64,000 nucleotides of DNA from an uncultured Ruminococcus sp. Its GTDB lineage: Bacteria > Bacillota > Clostridia > Oscillospirales > Ruminococcaceae. Where the stretch lies: the NCBI GenBank assembly GCA_947627175.1, contig CANQVA010000005.1:100831-164830 (forward strand), written 5' to 3'. Of this stretch, positions 17,270-25,546 are shown in pieces; the stretch's first letter is position 1, and every line of letters begins with the position of its first letter. Made by a program: the position numbers and the translations under genes. The notes below the pieces were generated by a model, which made no database searches, was not told the origin of the DNA, and saw nothing but the letters and a program-made list of their open reading frames with translations.

Positions 17270-17473
17270 CTGCGGTAAAAATTTAAGCCGCTAAATTTTC
17301 ATTTTTCGATAAGCATATCGAAATAATTTTTTCTGTTTACGGTTTTTATTCTCCCTTTAATTCTCAACGCTTGCCTTGATTTTGTCGATGTCCATATACA
17401 TATACAGTTAGCAAAACTTAAACCAATGTAGCTTAACGCCCTTGTGGTTTAAGCATATTTGTGGTTTAAGCAT

Positions 17474-17502
17474 ATTATAACATAGTTTTTTCATAAAGTC
17501 AA
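17474..17502 (-). promoter_or_regulatory. Orphan minus-strand promoter in the scar
   Basis: TTGACT (17497-17502), a 17-base spacer and TATAAT (17474-17479) point leftward into the gene-poor region. The transcript would start inside the tandem 17-mer. CTTAAACCA (17418-17426) and TGGTTTAAG (17446-17454) form an inverted repeat downstream. No gene follows, so this drives either a small RNA or nothing. Confidence 0.55.
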
Positions 17503-17514
17503 TGTTTTAAAGTA

Positions 17515-17548
17515 AAAAGTCTTGTTCCGTTTAAAGAACAAGACTTTT
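17515..17548 (-). terminator. Terminator of the BIG2 lipoprotein gene
   Basis: Perfect 13-bp arms AAAAGTCTTGTTC (17515-17527) and GAACAAGACTTTT (17536-17548) flank an eight-base loop, just beyond the stop codon of the minus-strand gene, with T-rich flanks on both sides. Confidence 0.88.
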
Positions 17549-17558
17549 CTGTTTATGA

Positions 17559-19571
17559 TTATGCAGCCATAAATTCTGAATAATCTCTGTTTTCACCTAT
17601 ATTATTATTTACTACTATATCGCCCTTTGCATTTACTGCACATGATGCACTGTATTCACCGTCACTTGTTCTTACGGTAATACTTGTAGTACCTGCTGAA
17701 TTAGCAGTTATATTTCCGTTATTGTCTACTGATGCAACAGACGGGTCATTTGACTCCCAGACAACGTCCTCCATTGAATATCCTGAAGGGAGTGATTCAA
17801 TTGCGAGTTTTGCAGAAGAGCCAACATCTATTGAAATGTACGATTTTTCAATTGAGAATATACCTACCGGAACAGTAGCTGCCTCTGTTGTTTCCTCTGT
17901 TGTCTTTTCGCCCGTTACTGTACATTCTGGAACTTCTTTGAAGTTTTCAAGATGTACACTGAATTTAACAGGGCTGTTGTCCTCACCTATTTCAAGCAGT
18001 GTCATATTAGCGTTTTCAAATAACTTTTCAAGCAGACCGACTGAAAGTTCAATAGTAAGCCAGCCGTCAATCTGTGTACAAGCTATCTTTGTATCACTAT
18101 CCCATTTAAGTTCAGCCTTGAGTGTGGGTCCTACTTTCAAAGTAACTCTTACAAGTTCAGCATCTGTTAAGAGGCTGAGAACGAGTGCAAGTGTTAAATT
18201 AGCGTATGCACCAATCTGTCCGTTCATAGCAAGTTCTGCGTGTGGGCTGTTTTCATTTATAACACGTGGTGAATTGTTTCCTTTTACTTCAAAACCTTTT
18301 TTATTTGCAATAGAAAGAACAACTTCTGCTTCACCTGTAGCACCAAATGAAACTGATGCTTTAATCGCTAATGCCAAACCGTAACCTAATTGAATATCGA
18401 TTTCACCTAATTCAATAGATGCGTCATCAGCTTGTTTACTTAAATCAAATATATTTACATTTCCATCTTCATCAGCACCAAATACAAATCCTGTTGATGC
18501 TGAAACATATTCTGTATAGTCAAGTGCTATATATATTTCATTTTCTTGAAAAATTCCACAATTAACTTTTGCAGTTACTCTTATGTCTTTAATACCTGCT
18601 TCAAGGTCAAACGGACCTACTTTACTTTTGAAAACAAGGTCTCTAAAACTTTTTTCACCGCCTGCACTTATAAGCGGTTGTATTTCACCTTTTTCAGTAT
18701 CTGAAAGCTGAGTAATTTCCGGTTTATCATCAACAAATTCATATGATACACCTTCAGCCGGTTTAACATCTTTAATTTCACCAAATACACCACTTATATT
18801 TATATCTTTATAAACTTCTTCAAAAGTAGCCGGTACACATTTTACTTCTGCTTTTCCGTCTGCTCCTGTGCTTACAGATACAACTTTATATGCTACGCCG
18901 TCTTCGTCATTTTCCTGCGGAACAATAATTACATCATCACTTACAAGATTTTCCGCAGATTCAGACGGCAAAACAATTGAATTATCTTTAATTTCTACAT
19001 CGGTAACATTAAGTGTCTGTGACAAATCGGTAACATTATCGGCAAGTTGTATATCATAATTTTCGTCAAAAGTCTTATTGCTCCATTCATGCTGAGCCGT
19101 TGCAAGAGATTGTACAGCCTGTTCGGGAGATGAAACACTATCCGTTGAATTGCTTATAACTCCGTGTTCTATAGCTGCCTGTATAATCTCTTCATCTGAT
19201 GAATCAAGGTCAGCATAGCCTGATGCTCTCATGAGTGTACTTGTTACAAACTTGTCATCAACGGGGGAATTAAGGTCAATGTTTTCATCTTCGCCAATAA
19301 CTCCCCATTCCTTTGCAGCCTGAACTTCTCCGTCCTCTGAATTTTCATCTACCTGCATACCGAAAGCATCGTTGACCATTTCAAGCCATTCGCCGTTAGT
19401 AATAACACCGTCCTGTGTGCTTGCTGTAGCAGAATCAGATGAATTATCAGAATCTTTCTTGCTTTCGCCGTTGAAAAATTCTTCAGCACTTCCGCAGCCT
19501 GAAAGAACAGTAGCCGTAGAGGCTAATACCGCAATACTTGTTATTGCTGATATTATGCGTTTTACTACCAT
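17559..19571 (-). CDS. Lipoprotein with SLH-like N-terminal region and C-terminal BIG2 domain
   Basis: This 670-residue exported lipoprotein has a signal peptide with lipobox LSGC (Cys about 26), then an acidic Ser-rich linker. Residues 50-155 (GEWLEMVNDAFG, AAKEWGVIGED, IEHGVISNS) resemble S-layer-homology-like repeats. A long beta-rich middle follows, and a BIG2 Ig-like domain lies at about 575-645 (VVWESNDPSVASVDNNGNITA, given as position only). It lies downstream of the esx pair, but an intervening hairpin suggests separate or attenuated expression. A cell-surface role associated with the secretion island is inferred; no enzymatic domain is recognised. Confidence 0.75.
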   Translation of the reverse strand: MVVKRIISAITSIAVLASTATVLSGCGSAEEFFNGESKKDSDNSSDSATASTQDGVITNGEWLEMVNDAFGMQVDENSEDGEVQAAKEWGVIGEDENIDLNSPVDDKFVTSTLMRASGYADLDSSDEEIIQAAIEHGVISNSTDSVSSPEQAVQSLATAQHEWSNKTFDENYDIQLADNVTDLSQTLNVTDVEIKDNSIVLPSESAENLVSDDVIIVPQENDEDGVAYKVVSVSTGADGKAEVKCVPATFEEVYKDINISGVFGEIKDVKPAEGVSYEFVDDKPEITQLSDTEKGEIQPLISAGGEKSFRDLVFKSKVGPFDLEAGIKDIRVTAKVNCGIFQENEIYIALDYTEYVSASTGFVFGADEDGNVNIFDLSKQADDASIELGEIDIQLGYGLALAIKASVSFGATGEAEVVLSIANKKGFEVKGNNSPRVINENSPHAELAMNGQIGAYANLTLALVLSLLTDAELVRVTLKVGPTLKAELKWDSDTKIACTQIDGWLTIELSVGLLEKLFENANMTLLEIGEDNSPVKFSVHLENFKEVPECTVTGEKTTEETTEAATVPVGIFSIEKSYISIDVGSSAKLAIESLPSGYSMEDVVWESNDPSVASVDNNGNITANSAGTTSITVRTSDGEYSASCAVNAKGDIVVNNNIGENRDYSEFMAA

Positions 19572-19617
19572 TTTTTAACCACCTTTTCTATTTAATTTTC
19601 AAACATCTTTTGATTAT

Positions 19618-19662
19618 AAAATCTCACCCGCCCTGTTTTTTCAACAGAACAAGCGAGATTTT
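19618..19662 (-). terminator. 20-bp hairpin with G-U pairs after the esx genes
   Basis: On the minus-strand RNA the arms 19643-19662 and 19618-19637 pair over all 20 positions if G-U pairs are allowed, around a GAAAA loop. The reverse orientation would lose the wobble pairs, so the element belongs to the esx transcript. The following ATTTTATAAT is only moderately T-rich, so it may be a terminator or a partial one. Confidence 0.72.
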
Positions 19663-19677
19663 ATTCAGGTCTTTAGT

Positions 19678-19989
19678 TTACTGGGGCTTTCTTATGTTAG
19701 TAATGTTCTGAACATTAGTAGCCATTACTGAAGATGTCGGTTCAGCAACATTCAATCTAAGATATGAAACCACTTTTTTGAGATATGCCTCAAACTTTTC
19801 AATTGTCGGTTTGAGCTGACAGAACTGTTCTCTCATTTCATCTGCTGCTTTAGACTGATAATTGTCTTCGGTACTTTTAATTGCCTCAGAAATCTTATTA
19901 AGAGCGTCCATTATATTATTAGCATATCCTTCAATCTGTCCAGCATTTTCTCTTATGCCCTCAGGGTCAACAAAAATTATTTCTGACAT
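19678..19989 (-). CDS. WXG100/ESAT-6-like small protein without a clear WxG
   Basis: This 103-residue, almost wholly helical protein has the size and helix-turn-helix layout of type VII substrates. The turn region reads EDNYQSKAADEMREQF, so the canonical W-x-G is replaced by Y-Q-S. No signal peptide is present. AAGGAGGT precedes the ATG. It is paired with the WXG100 gene immediately upstream and probably forms a heterodimer with it. Such proteins are normally exported by EssC-type ATPases, and one is encoded just upstream. Confidence 0.78.
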   Translation of the reverse strand: MSEIIFVDPEGIRENAGQIEGYANNIMDALNKISEAIKSTEDNYQSKAADEMREQFCQLKPTIEKFEAYLKKVVSYLRLNVAEPTSSVMATNVQNITNIRKPQ

Positions 19990-20014
19990 TATAATTACCT
20001 CCTTTCAATAAAAA

Positions 20015-20326
20015 TTAAAATTCAATCTCAGATGCTTTATTTTCGCTATCAGCTTTACGACCTACGTGAGCATAGATAGCGTTGCGAAGATTCCTGTGAT
20101 ACTCCACAATAACGTCATACATCGAATCGAAGTGAATCTTTTCCTCATCCATCTTTGACTTAAAGGAATCGTAGTCACTTCCCTTCCAGTTGTTTGCGAG
20201 TTCGCCTGCAACGAGATCATAGAGTGCTGAGTACTCTCTTTGAAAATCATCTGCAAACTTCTCGATGTTCTTGACTACACCGAGTACCGGATCCGGACCA
20301 TCCGGCAAATTGATTGTACTTGCCAT
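20015..20326 (-). CDS. WXG100 family protein (EsxA-like)
   Basis: This 103-residue helical protein carries the WXG motif in ELANNWKGSDYDSFKSKM at the mid-protein turn. It has no signal peptide and the typical length. AGGAGG precedes the ATG. It is the first gene after a dedicated promoter downstream of the essC-like gene, 25 bases from the second Esx-like gene. The likely role is a secreted substrate or structural component of the type VII-like system. Confidence 0.85.
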   Translation of the reverse strand: MASTINLPDGPDPVLGVVKNIEKFADDFQREYSALYDLVAGELANNWKGSDYDSFKSKMDEEKIHFDSMYDVIVEYHRNLRNAIYAHVGRKADSENKASEIEF

Positions 20327-20378
20327 AAAAAATACCTCCTGATAAAATATATTTTTGGTGTTTCCACCTTATGTATAT

Positions 20379-20387
20379 ATTATAGCA
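20379..20387 (-). promoter_or_regulatory. Probable extended -10 promoter of the esx pair
   Basis: Minus-strand TGCTATAAT occupies 20379-20387, about 55 bases upstream of the first esx ATG. The -35 region is not consensus, which is usual for extended -10 promoters and leaves room for an activator. Three 22-bp-period repeats lie upstream. Confidence 0.6.
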
Positions 20388-20500
20388 CATTCGATTTTCG
20401 GGGGTTTTAAAAAGTGCAACACTTAATATTTTAGTTATTTTAGATATGAGTGTATTTTTTTATTCCCTGAAAATCGGCATAAATTAACAAAAAAAATTTT

Positions 20501-20566
20501 TTTTGCTGTTTTTTACCCCTCTTTTTGCTGTTATTTACCATATGTTTTGCTGTGTCAGACCGTCTT
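20501..20566 (-). repeat. Three direct repeats with exact 22-bp period upstream of esx
   Basis: TTTTGCTGT starts at 20501, 20523 and 20545 on the plus strand. Copies one and two agree over TTTTGCTGTT-N-TTTACC, and the third keeps the first nine bases and the ACC at positions 15-17. The spacing equals two helical turns, so bound proteins would sit on one DNA face. The array fills the gap between the essC stop and the esx promoter. Iteron-like binding sites are the leading interpretation, by inference. Confidence 0.7.
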
Positions 20567-20568
20567 TT

Positions 20569-23500
20569 TCATTTGAAATAAGTAAATTTATTTCCTGCTT
20601 TTCTGTTGCGGACGACAACAGCTTCACGTTCAGAAAGTGTATCTGCATTTTCTGCATCTTCAAAAAGTCCTGAACTGCTTATACCGTTACCGAGCCATAT
20701 TCCCGAATTGTCAAGCCATTCCCTGTTATTTTCCTTGTCAATATTTTCAAAGTCAGAAATTTCTGATTCGTCAATATTTTTTATAATATGAATATATGCT
20801 CCACGTTCGTTATACATCTTGTCGGGGGTATCAAGAATGATATAATGAAAATGTATCTCCGGAAGACTGTTTATGACGCTTTTAAGATTTACTATTGTAA
20901 GATTCGTATTGTCGGCAGTACATATATCTGCAAATGAATTTATAATAACATAAATATGCTGTGCGTCCTCACTCATAACGCATTTTCTGTTTTCGTCAAG
21001 AACGAGTTTGTCACAACGTTCCTCTACTATATTCTTATAGAAGATATTCCAGTTCTGCAATTCTTCCAATGTTGAATAATATGTATATTCCTGATTTTCC
21101 TGTTTAAGTTTTCCTGAATTGTCAAGCAGTATAACAGATATATTTTTATCTTTTGAAAGAGCCTTTGCAAGATAACCTGCAAAATCAGTCAGACAATTTG
21201 AAGAAAGTGAAGAAACAAAAGTAATATATTTATCACTGAAATCATAATAGAATATATCTTTTTCTGTAGTGCCTATTGGTACATTATTATATTGTATATC
21301 ATCTGCCAGTATACTTTCTGCATCAATATGAATATTTTTAAACGACACAGCACACATATTCGGATATTTTTCAGTTGCCTGCCTGCATAGAATTTTTACT
21401 TCCTTTGACGCATCGTCCGACGGTGTTTCGTCTTCCTCACATGGTACAATGTCGAAAATGTCAGCAGTCTGAAATTTATATGTAATATCGTTTTCTTTTA
21501 TAATTCCGTTTCCTATACAGTCGGACGGAGTTATACCGCCTGTTCTTCCGAGTATACCGGAATAGTCGTTCACATCATTCATTTTAAGCATGAATGTCTG
21601 TTGTATATACTGTCTTAAACGGAAATTGACATTTACTGTTGAAGTTCCTATAACAATATATACTCCTCTTTTTACACCCTCACGGGCAATATACATAATA
21701 TCAGAAAGGTCACTGTCTTTGAACTTTTCAATAAATTCAGTATAATTATTCAGAATGATAACAACAGACGGAAGTGTATTTCCCGAGTTTCTGCAATATC
21801 TTGCATACTCTCCGCCCTGCTCCGCAAATAATTTGCTTCTTCTTACAATTTCGTCCTTTACAGAACTTATAATACTTCTTACATCGTCCTCTTCGTCAGC
21901 AATAACAACATCTCCTACGTGCGGTGACTTTTCAAACGTTTTAAGAAATCCTGCATCAAAATCAAGTATGTATATATTTACCTGTTCAGGCGTATAGTCA
22001 TAAATGAGTGAGTATAACAATGTAACAAAAAACATATCAAGACCGCTTCCTGCTGCACCGTAAACAATAAGATTTCCTTTCTTTGAAAACGGAATAGTCA
22101 TAATTTCCTGTTTTCTTTCATAAAGGTCATCTTTTTTGCCTATAACGGGTTCAATCGGAACATAGCCTGTATGGGGAGTTCTGCCGAGTTCTGCGTAAAG
22201 TTCTCTGATTGAGAGTTTAGCGGGGATAGGTTCAAGCCACAGAGGTCTTACTTCAATATCTTTTGCAATATCAATAAGATATTCTCTTACTGCGATAAGT
22301 TGAGATATTGCTTTATCTTTTTCGGGGTTGATTTTAAGTTCTGACTTTTTAACTTTTTCATATATAACTGTTCCCGTGTTGCTGATAACTTCAACTGATT
22401 CAATATCATTTTTTACAAATTCTTCCGATTCTATATAATCAGCACCGCACCATGCAGACTGACCCATACTGAATACTTCATTATAGCCAACCTGAAAAAA
22501 GAAACGTCCTGTTGTAGATATTTCTGCGGCATCGGGACAATGAATAACAGCCTGACTGTCTTCTTTTCCCTGAACTTTAAGGCATATTTTAAAACGTGAG
22601 TTACTCCATATCTGAGGACTTACAACAGAATCAGGCTTTTGCGTTGCAAGAATAAGATGCACACCAAGACTTCGACCTATTCGGGCGGCACTTACAAGCA
22701 AATCCATAAATTTACTTCCTCCGCCTTTTTCGTCTGCTTTAAGTTCAGCAAATTCGTCGCATACTATAAATAAATGTGGGAGTGCTTCAAGGTCTGCACC
22801 TTCACGTCTTAACTGCTGATACTTGTATATATCCATAGTACCTTCATTTGATATTTTACGTGCTTTCTTGAAAAGAAACTGTCTTCTTTTTATTTCCGTA
22901 TCAATGGAAATACAAGCTCTTTCAATAGTTGCACCGTCAAGGTTTGTAACAGTTCCCACAACGTGCGGTAACTTATGGATAACTTCAATAGTCTTTCCGT
23001 CTTTCTTTTCTTCTCTTACTTCATTGAAAGCATCGGCAAGACCACCGCCCTTATAGTCAACAATTACAAATGCAACTTCTTCAGGGCTGTAATTTACAGC
23101 AAGTGAAAGAATTACAGTTATTATTGATTCACTTTTTCCCGAACCTGTAGTACCTGCTATAAGACCATGAGGACCATGAAATTTTTCGTGCATATCAATA
23201 AAAAATACATCACCGGACGGTGCAACACCTATTTCTGTTTTAAGTGATTTAATAGGATTGTTTTCAGCCCATCTTGTAAGGCTGTTAAGATGTTCAACTT
23301 TTGATACCCTGAACATATCAAGGAAAGTAAGCATTTTAGGCAATTGATATTTTTCTGTATTTATATCAAGTTTTATATTTGCTATTCTGTTCAGATATGT
23401 TTCAAAATCAGAATTATTGTTGAGCTTATAGGGAGAAAATTCGGATACTGTATTATTTATGCGGTCATAAAGTCTTGAATTTCCGTCAGTAAGTTCAATA

Positions 23501-25269
23501 ATAAAATCAGAATTGTTATAATTATACAGACCGAAAGAAGTAAGGAGACTGATATTCAGCATTTGTCTGTTTTTCATTATTACCTGCATAATGTCAATGC
23601 TGTCCACTTTATGCTTGTCAGATGCTATTATCAGCATTTTCGGGAAATCATCATTTTTTCGTGTAGTACGGTTTTCAATTTCCTTTTCAAGTTCATATGA
23701 AAGTTCTTTTATATCGTCAGCAGTTGATGCAACATATCTGAATGTATTGTCACCGTTCCATACGTGCGGAAGCCATTTTGCATATGACCATTTTTTTTCT
23801 TCGTCCTCACTATAGATAAAAACAAGTTTAAGTTCATCGTATGAATATAATGAAGTAAGTTGTATAACCATTTCTTTTATAAGGTCAAAAGAACGCTCTT
23901 TATCTCCGCTTACACCGCATATACAGCCGTTATTAAGTGAAATAGTTATAGGTACACCGTCAAGAACTCTCTCTTCATTTGCAAACTGCATCATATCATA
24001 ACGCAGATTATCCTTGAAAAAAATATCATTGTCATCACTGTACTTTACAACTACAGACGATTTCTTTTTCCCTGTTCCTATAGATATTGTCATGAAGTCA
24101 TCGTCATTTATACTTTTACTCCACAAATATCTGTCCCTGTTTATGGCACGTGCCATGCATTCCTCAACAGTAAGGCATTTTTCGCAGAGATATTTTTTTT
24201 CATTGTCTTTCATTACATCGACTTGTGCCCTGAGGTCAATTATATAATCCTGATAATCTTTTATGCGTCTGGCTTCTTTTTCTTTGGAATCAGCTTTTTT
24301 ATGTCTTCTTGTTATGATTGGAAAAGTTATTGAAGAAGTAATCATACTTGCAGCCATAATAAAAGTAGGCACAATATAGGAAATATTCGTACCTCTGTAA
24401 TGTGCGGCTATTCCCGAATATATTGCAACAAGAAGTGTAGAAAGACCCATTGTCATAGCAGGACCCATAGATGTAAGCAAAGATTGTTCTTCTTTTAATT
24501 CTGTACGTTCAGGGGGGAGAAGTTTTACTTCCTGCATTTCGGGCGGTTTTATTTCAAGGTCAACCGTCCTGTAAAAATAATCGGTATTTTCTTCGGGTTT
24601 TCTGCCGTTCTTTTCAAAGTCTCTGAGTTTTATTTTTATAATCCTGTTTGTATGTACAGTTTTTTCAAAATCTATATTTGCGGAAATAAAATCCGCACAT
24701 ATTATGAATTTATAACCCATAATAAAAACAACATCGCCTATTTCAAGCGGACATTCCTCAAAAGGTGCAATTCTTATATTATTGCGGTAAGTGCCGTTTC
24801 TGCTTTTTTTGTCAATCAGATACCATTTGTCATCTCTCCTGAATATAACGGCGTGACCACCCGAAACAGACATTTCATTTAATATTATATCGTTTTCCGC
24901 ACTTCTTCCTATTGTAATTTCTCCCGACGGATTTTCCTGACTGTTTATAATGAATTTGACAAACTTGTTTCTTTCGTCGCTTATAGTTTCGGCAATCATC
25001 TGATATACCATGTCATTGAATGTAACCGCAAAAATATCACCGTTATCAATAACGGCTTTCATACCACATTCTACTGCTCTATTTCCCTCATAGCGTGAAA
25101 TAGTATAATTTTCTCCGGCTGAAATAATCCACTTGTTGTCTGCTCCGTCTATATTTATATCTTCCGTCAATCCGCTGATGCTGTGATTAACTTTATAATG
25201 ACCCTTTTTTTTATCAGGCAGAACAGTTGTATTTATAAATTCGTTCTGCATAAATGTTATAAGCAGCAT
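20569..25269 (-). CDS. essC: EssC-like FtsK/SpoIIIE ATPase of a type VII secretion system, with FHA domain
   Basis: This is the motor ATPase (1566 aa) of a Firmicute type VII system. An N-terminal beta domain is followed by a canonical FHA domain (about 115-170; ITIGRSAENDI, SVSGGHAV, KSRNGTYRNN). Two membrane helices (about 265-320) and three FtsK/SpoIIIE modules come next. The first has Walker A GTTGSGKS near residue 704 and IVCDEFAEL. The second (GAAGSGLD near 1075) and third have lost the P-loop Lys. Residues 13-18 read NTTVLP, like the threonine repeats in a neighbouring protein. AGGAG precedes the ATG. Symbol given by analogy. Confidence 0.9.
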   Translation of the reverse strand: MLLITFMQNEFINTTVLPDKKKGHYKVNHSISGLTEDINIDGADNKWIISAGENYTISRYEGNRAVECGMKAVIDNGDIFAVTFNDMVYQMIAETISDERNKFVKFIINSQENPSGEITIGRSAENDIILNEMSVSGGHAVIFRRDDKWYLIDKKSRNGTYRNNIRIAPFEECPLEIGDVVFIMGYKFIICADFISANIDFEKTVHTNRIIKIKLRDFEKNGRKPEENTDYFYRTVDLEIKPPEMQEVKLLPPERTELKEEQSLLTSMGPAMTMGLSTLLVAIYSGIAAHYRGTNISYIVPTFIMAASMITSSITFPIITRRHKKADSKEKEARRIKDYQDYIIDLRAQVDVMKDNEKKYLCEKCLTVEECMARAINRDRYLWSKSINDDDFMTISIGTGKKKSSVVVKYSDDNDIFFKDNLRYDMMQFANEERVLDGVPITISLNNGCICGVSGDKERSFDLIKEMVIQLTSLYSYDELKLVFIYSEDEEKKWSYAKWLPHVWNGDNTFRYVASTADDIKELSYELEKEIENRTTRKNDDFPKMLIIASDKHKVDSIDIMQVIMKNRQMLNISLLTSFGLYNYNNSDFIIELTDGNSRLYDRINNTVSEFSPYKLNNNSDFETYLNRIANIKLDINTEKYQLPKMLTFLDMFRVSKVEHLNSLTRWAENNPIKSLKTEIGVAPSGDVFFIDMHEKFHGPHGLIAGTTGSGKSESIITVILSLAVNYSPEEVAFVIVDYKGGGLADAFNEVREEKKDGKTIEVIHKLPHVVGTVTNLDGATIERACISIDTEIKRRQFLFKKARKISNEGTMDIYKYQQLRREGADLEALPHLFIVCDEFAELKADEKGGGSKFMDLLVSAARIGRSLGVHLILATQKPDSVVSPQIWSNSRFKICLKVQGKEDSQAVIHCPDAAEISTTGRFFFQVGYNEVFSMGQSAWCGADYIESEEFVKNDIESVEVISNTGTVIYEKVKKSELKINPEKDKAISQLIAVREYLIDIAKDIEVRPLWLEPIPAKLSIRELYAELGRTPHTGYVPIEPVIGKKDDLYERKQEIMTIPFSKKGNLIVYGAAGSGLDMFFVTLLYSLIYDYTPEQVNIYILDFDAGFLKTFEKSPHVGDVVIADEEDDVRSIISSVKDEIVRRSKLFAEQGGEYARYCRNSGNTLPSVVIILNNYTEFIEKFKDSDLSDIMYIAREGVKRGVYIVIGTSTVNVNFRLRQYIQQTFMLKMNDVNDYSGILGRTGGITPSDCIGNGIIKENDITYKFQTADIFDIVPCEEDETPSDDASKEVKILCRQATEKYPNMCAVSFKNIHIDAESILADDIQYNNVPIGTTEKDIFYYDFSDKYITFVSSLSSNCLTDFAGYLAKALSKDKNISVILLDNSGKLKQENQEYTYYSTLEELQNWNIFYKNIVEERCDKLVLDENRKCVMSEDAQHIYVIINSFADICTADNTNLTIVNLKSVINSLPEIHFHYIILDTPDKMYNERGAYIHIIKNIDESEISDFENIDKENNREWLDNSGIWLGNGISSSGLFEDAENADTLSEREAVVVRNRKAGNKFTYFK

Positions 25270-25294
25270 ATTTTTTTCTCCTGTTTATTATTTA

Positions 25295-25546
25295 TTATAC
25301 AAACATAAGCTGTGTTCTGTTTGAAACGCCTAATTCTTTCAGAGTACAATTCTGAAGAAGGCTTTTTCCGCTTTCCCTGAAACAGAGAATATTTACATCG
25401 CCCTTATAGTAAAAGCCTTTTGCAGACTCTGAAAACAGTTCTGCCAGAACTCTTGCCACATCATACACATACATATTTTCAGGCACTCTTACATCATACG
25501 TTTTTCTGTTTGCCGGTAGATATACCTGAATAATTATTTTATTCAT
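25295..25546 (-). CDS. YukD/EsaB-like ubiquitin-fold protein
   Basis: This 83-residue protein has the beta-grasp pattern of the small type VII accessory protein YukD/EsaB: KIIIQVYLPANRKTYDVRVP, then a helix (VYDVARVLAELF), then a C-terminal LKELGVSNRTQLMFV. It contains no Gly-Gly tail. The ATG overlaps the preceding gene's stop as ATGA, and essC follows within 26 bases. This position is typical for yukD/esaB. Its role in such systems is a cytosolic regulator or assembly factor. Confidence 0.75.
   Translation of the reverse strand: MNKIIIQVYLPANRKTYDVRVPENMYVYDVARVLAELFSESAKGFYYKGDVNILCFRESGKSLLQNCTLKELGVSNRTQLMFV

Larger units (their letters stand above)
17126..17514. other. Gene-poor scar between tRNA-Ser and the secretion island
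   Basis: No credible full gene is present in this AT-rich stretch. It contains a lysin gene remnant (17207-17269), a short palindrome (TTTCGATA at 17305-17312 with TATCGAAA at 17317-17324), a tandem exact 17-mer (TGTGGTTTAAGCATATT at 17443-17459 and 17460-17476) and a strong minus-strand promoter (17474-17502). A 12-codon reading frame (MDIDKIKASVEN, ending near 17360) has no clear ribosome binding site. The whole stretch looks like decayed mobile DNA. Confidence 0.6.

Noticed and set aside
17345..17400. Twelve-codon frame MDIDKIKASVEN downstream of the orphan promoter
   Set aside because: There is no ribosome binding site and no recognisable relative; it could be a chance frame in the scar.
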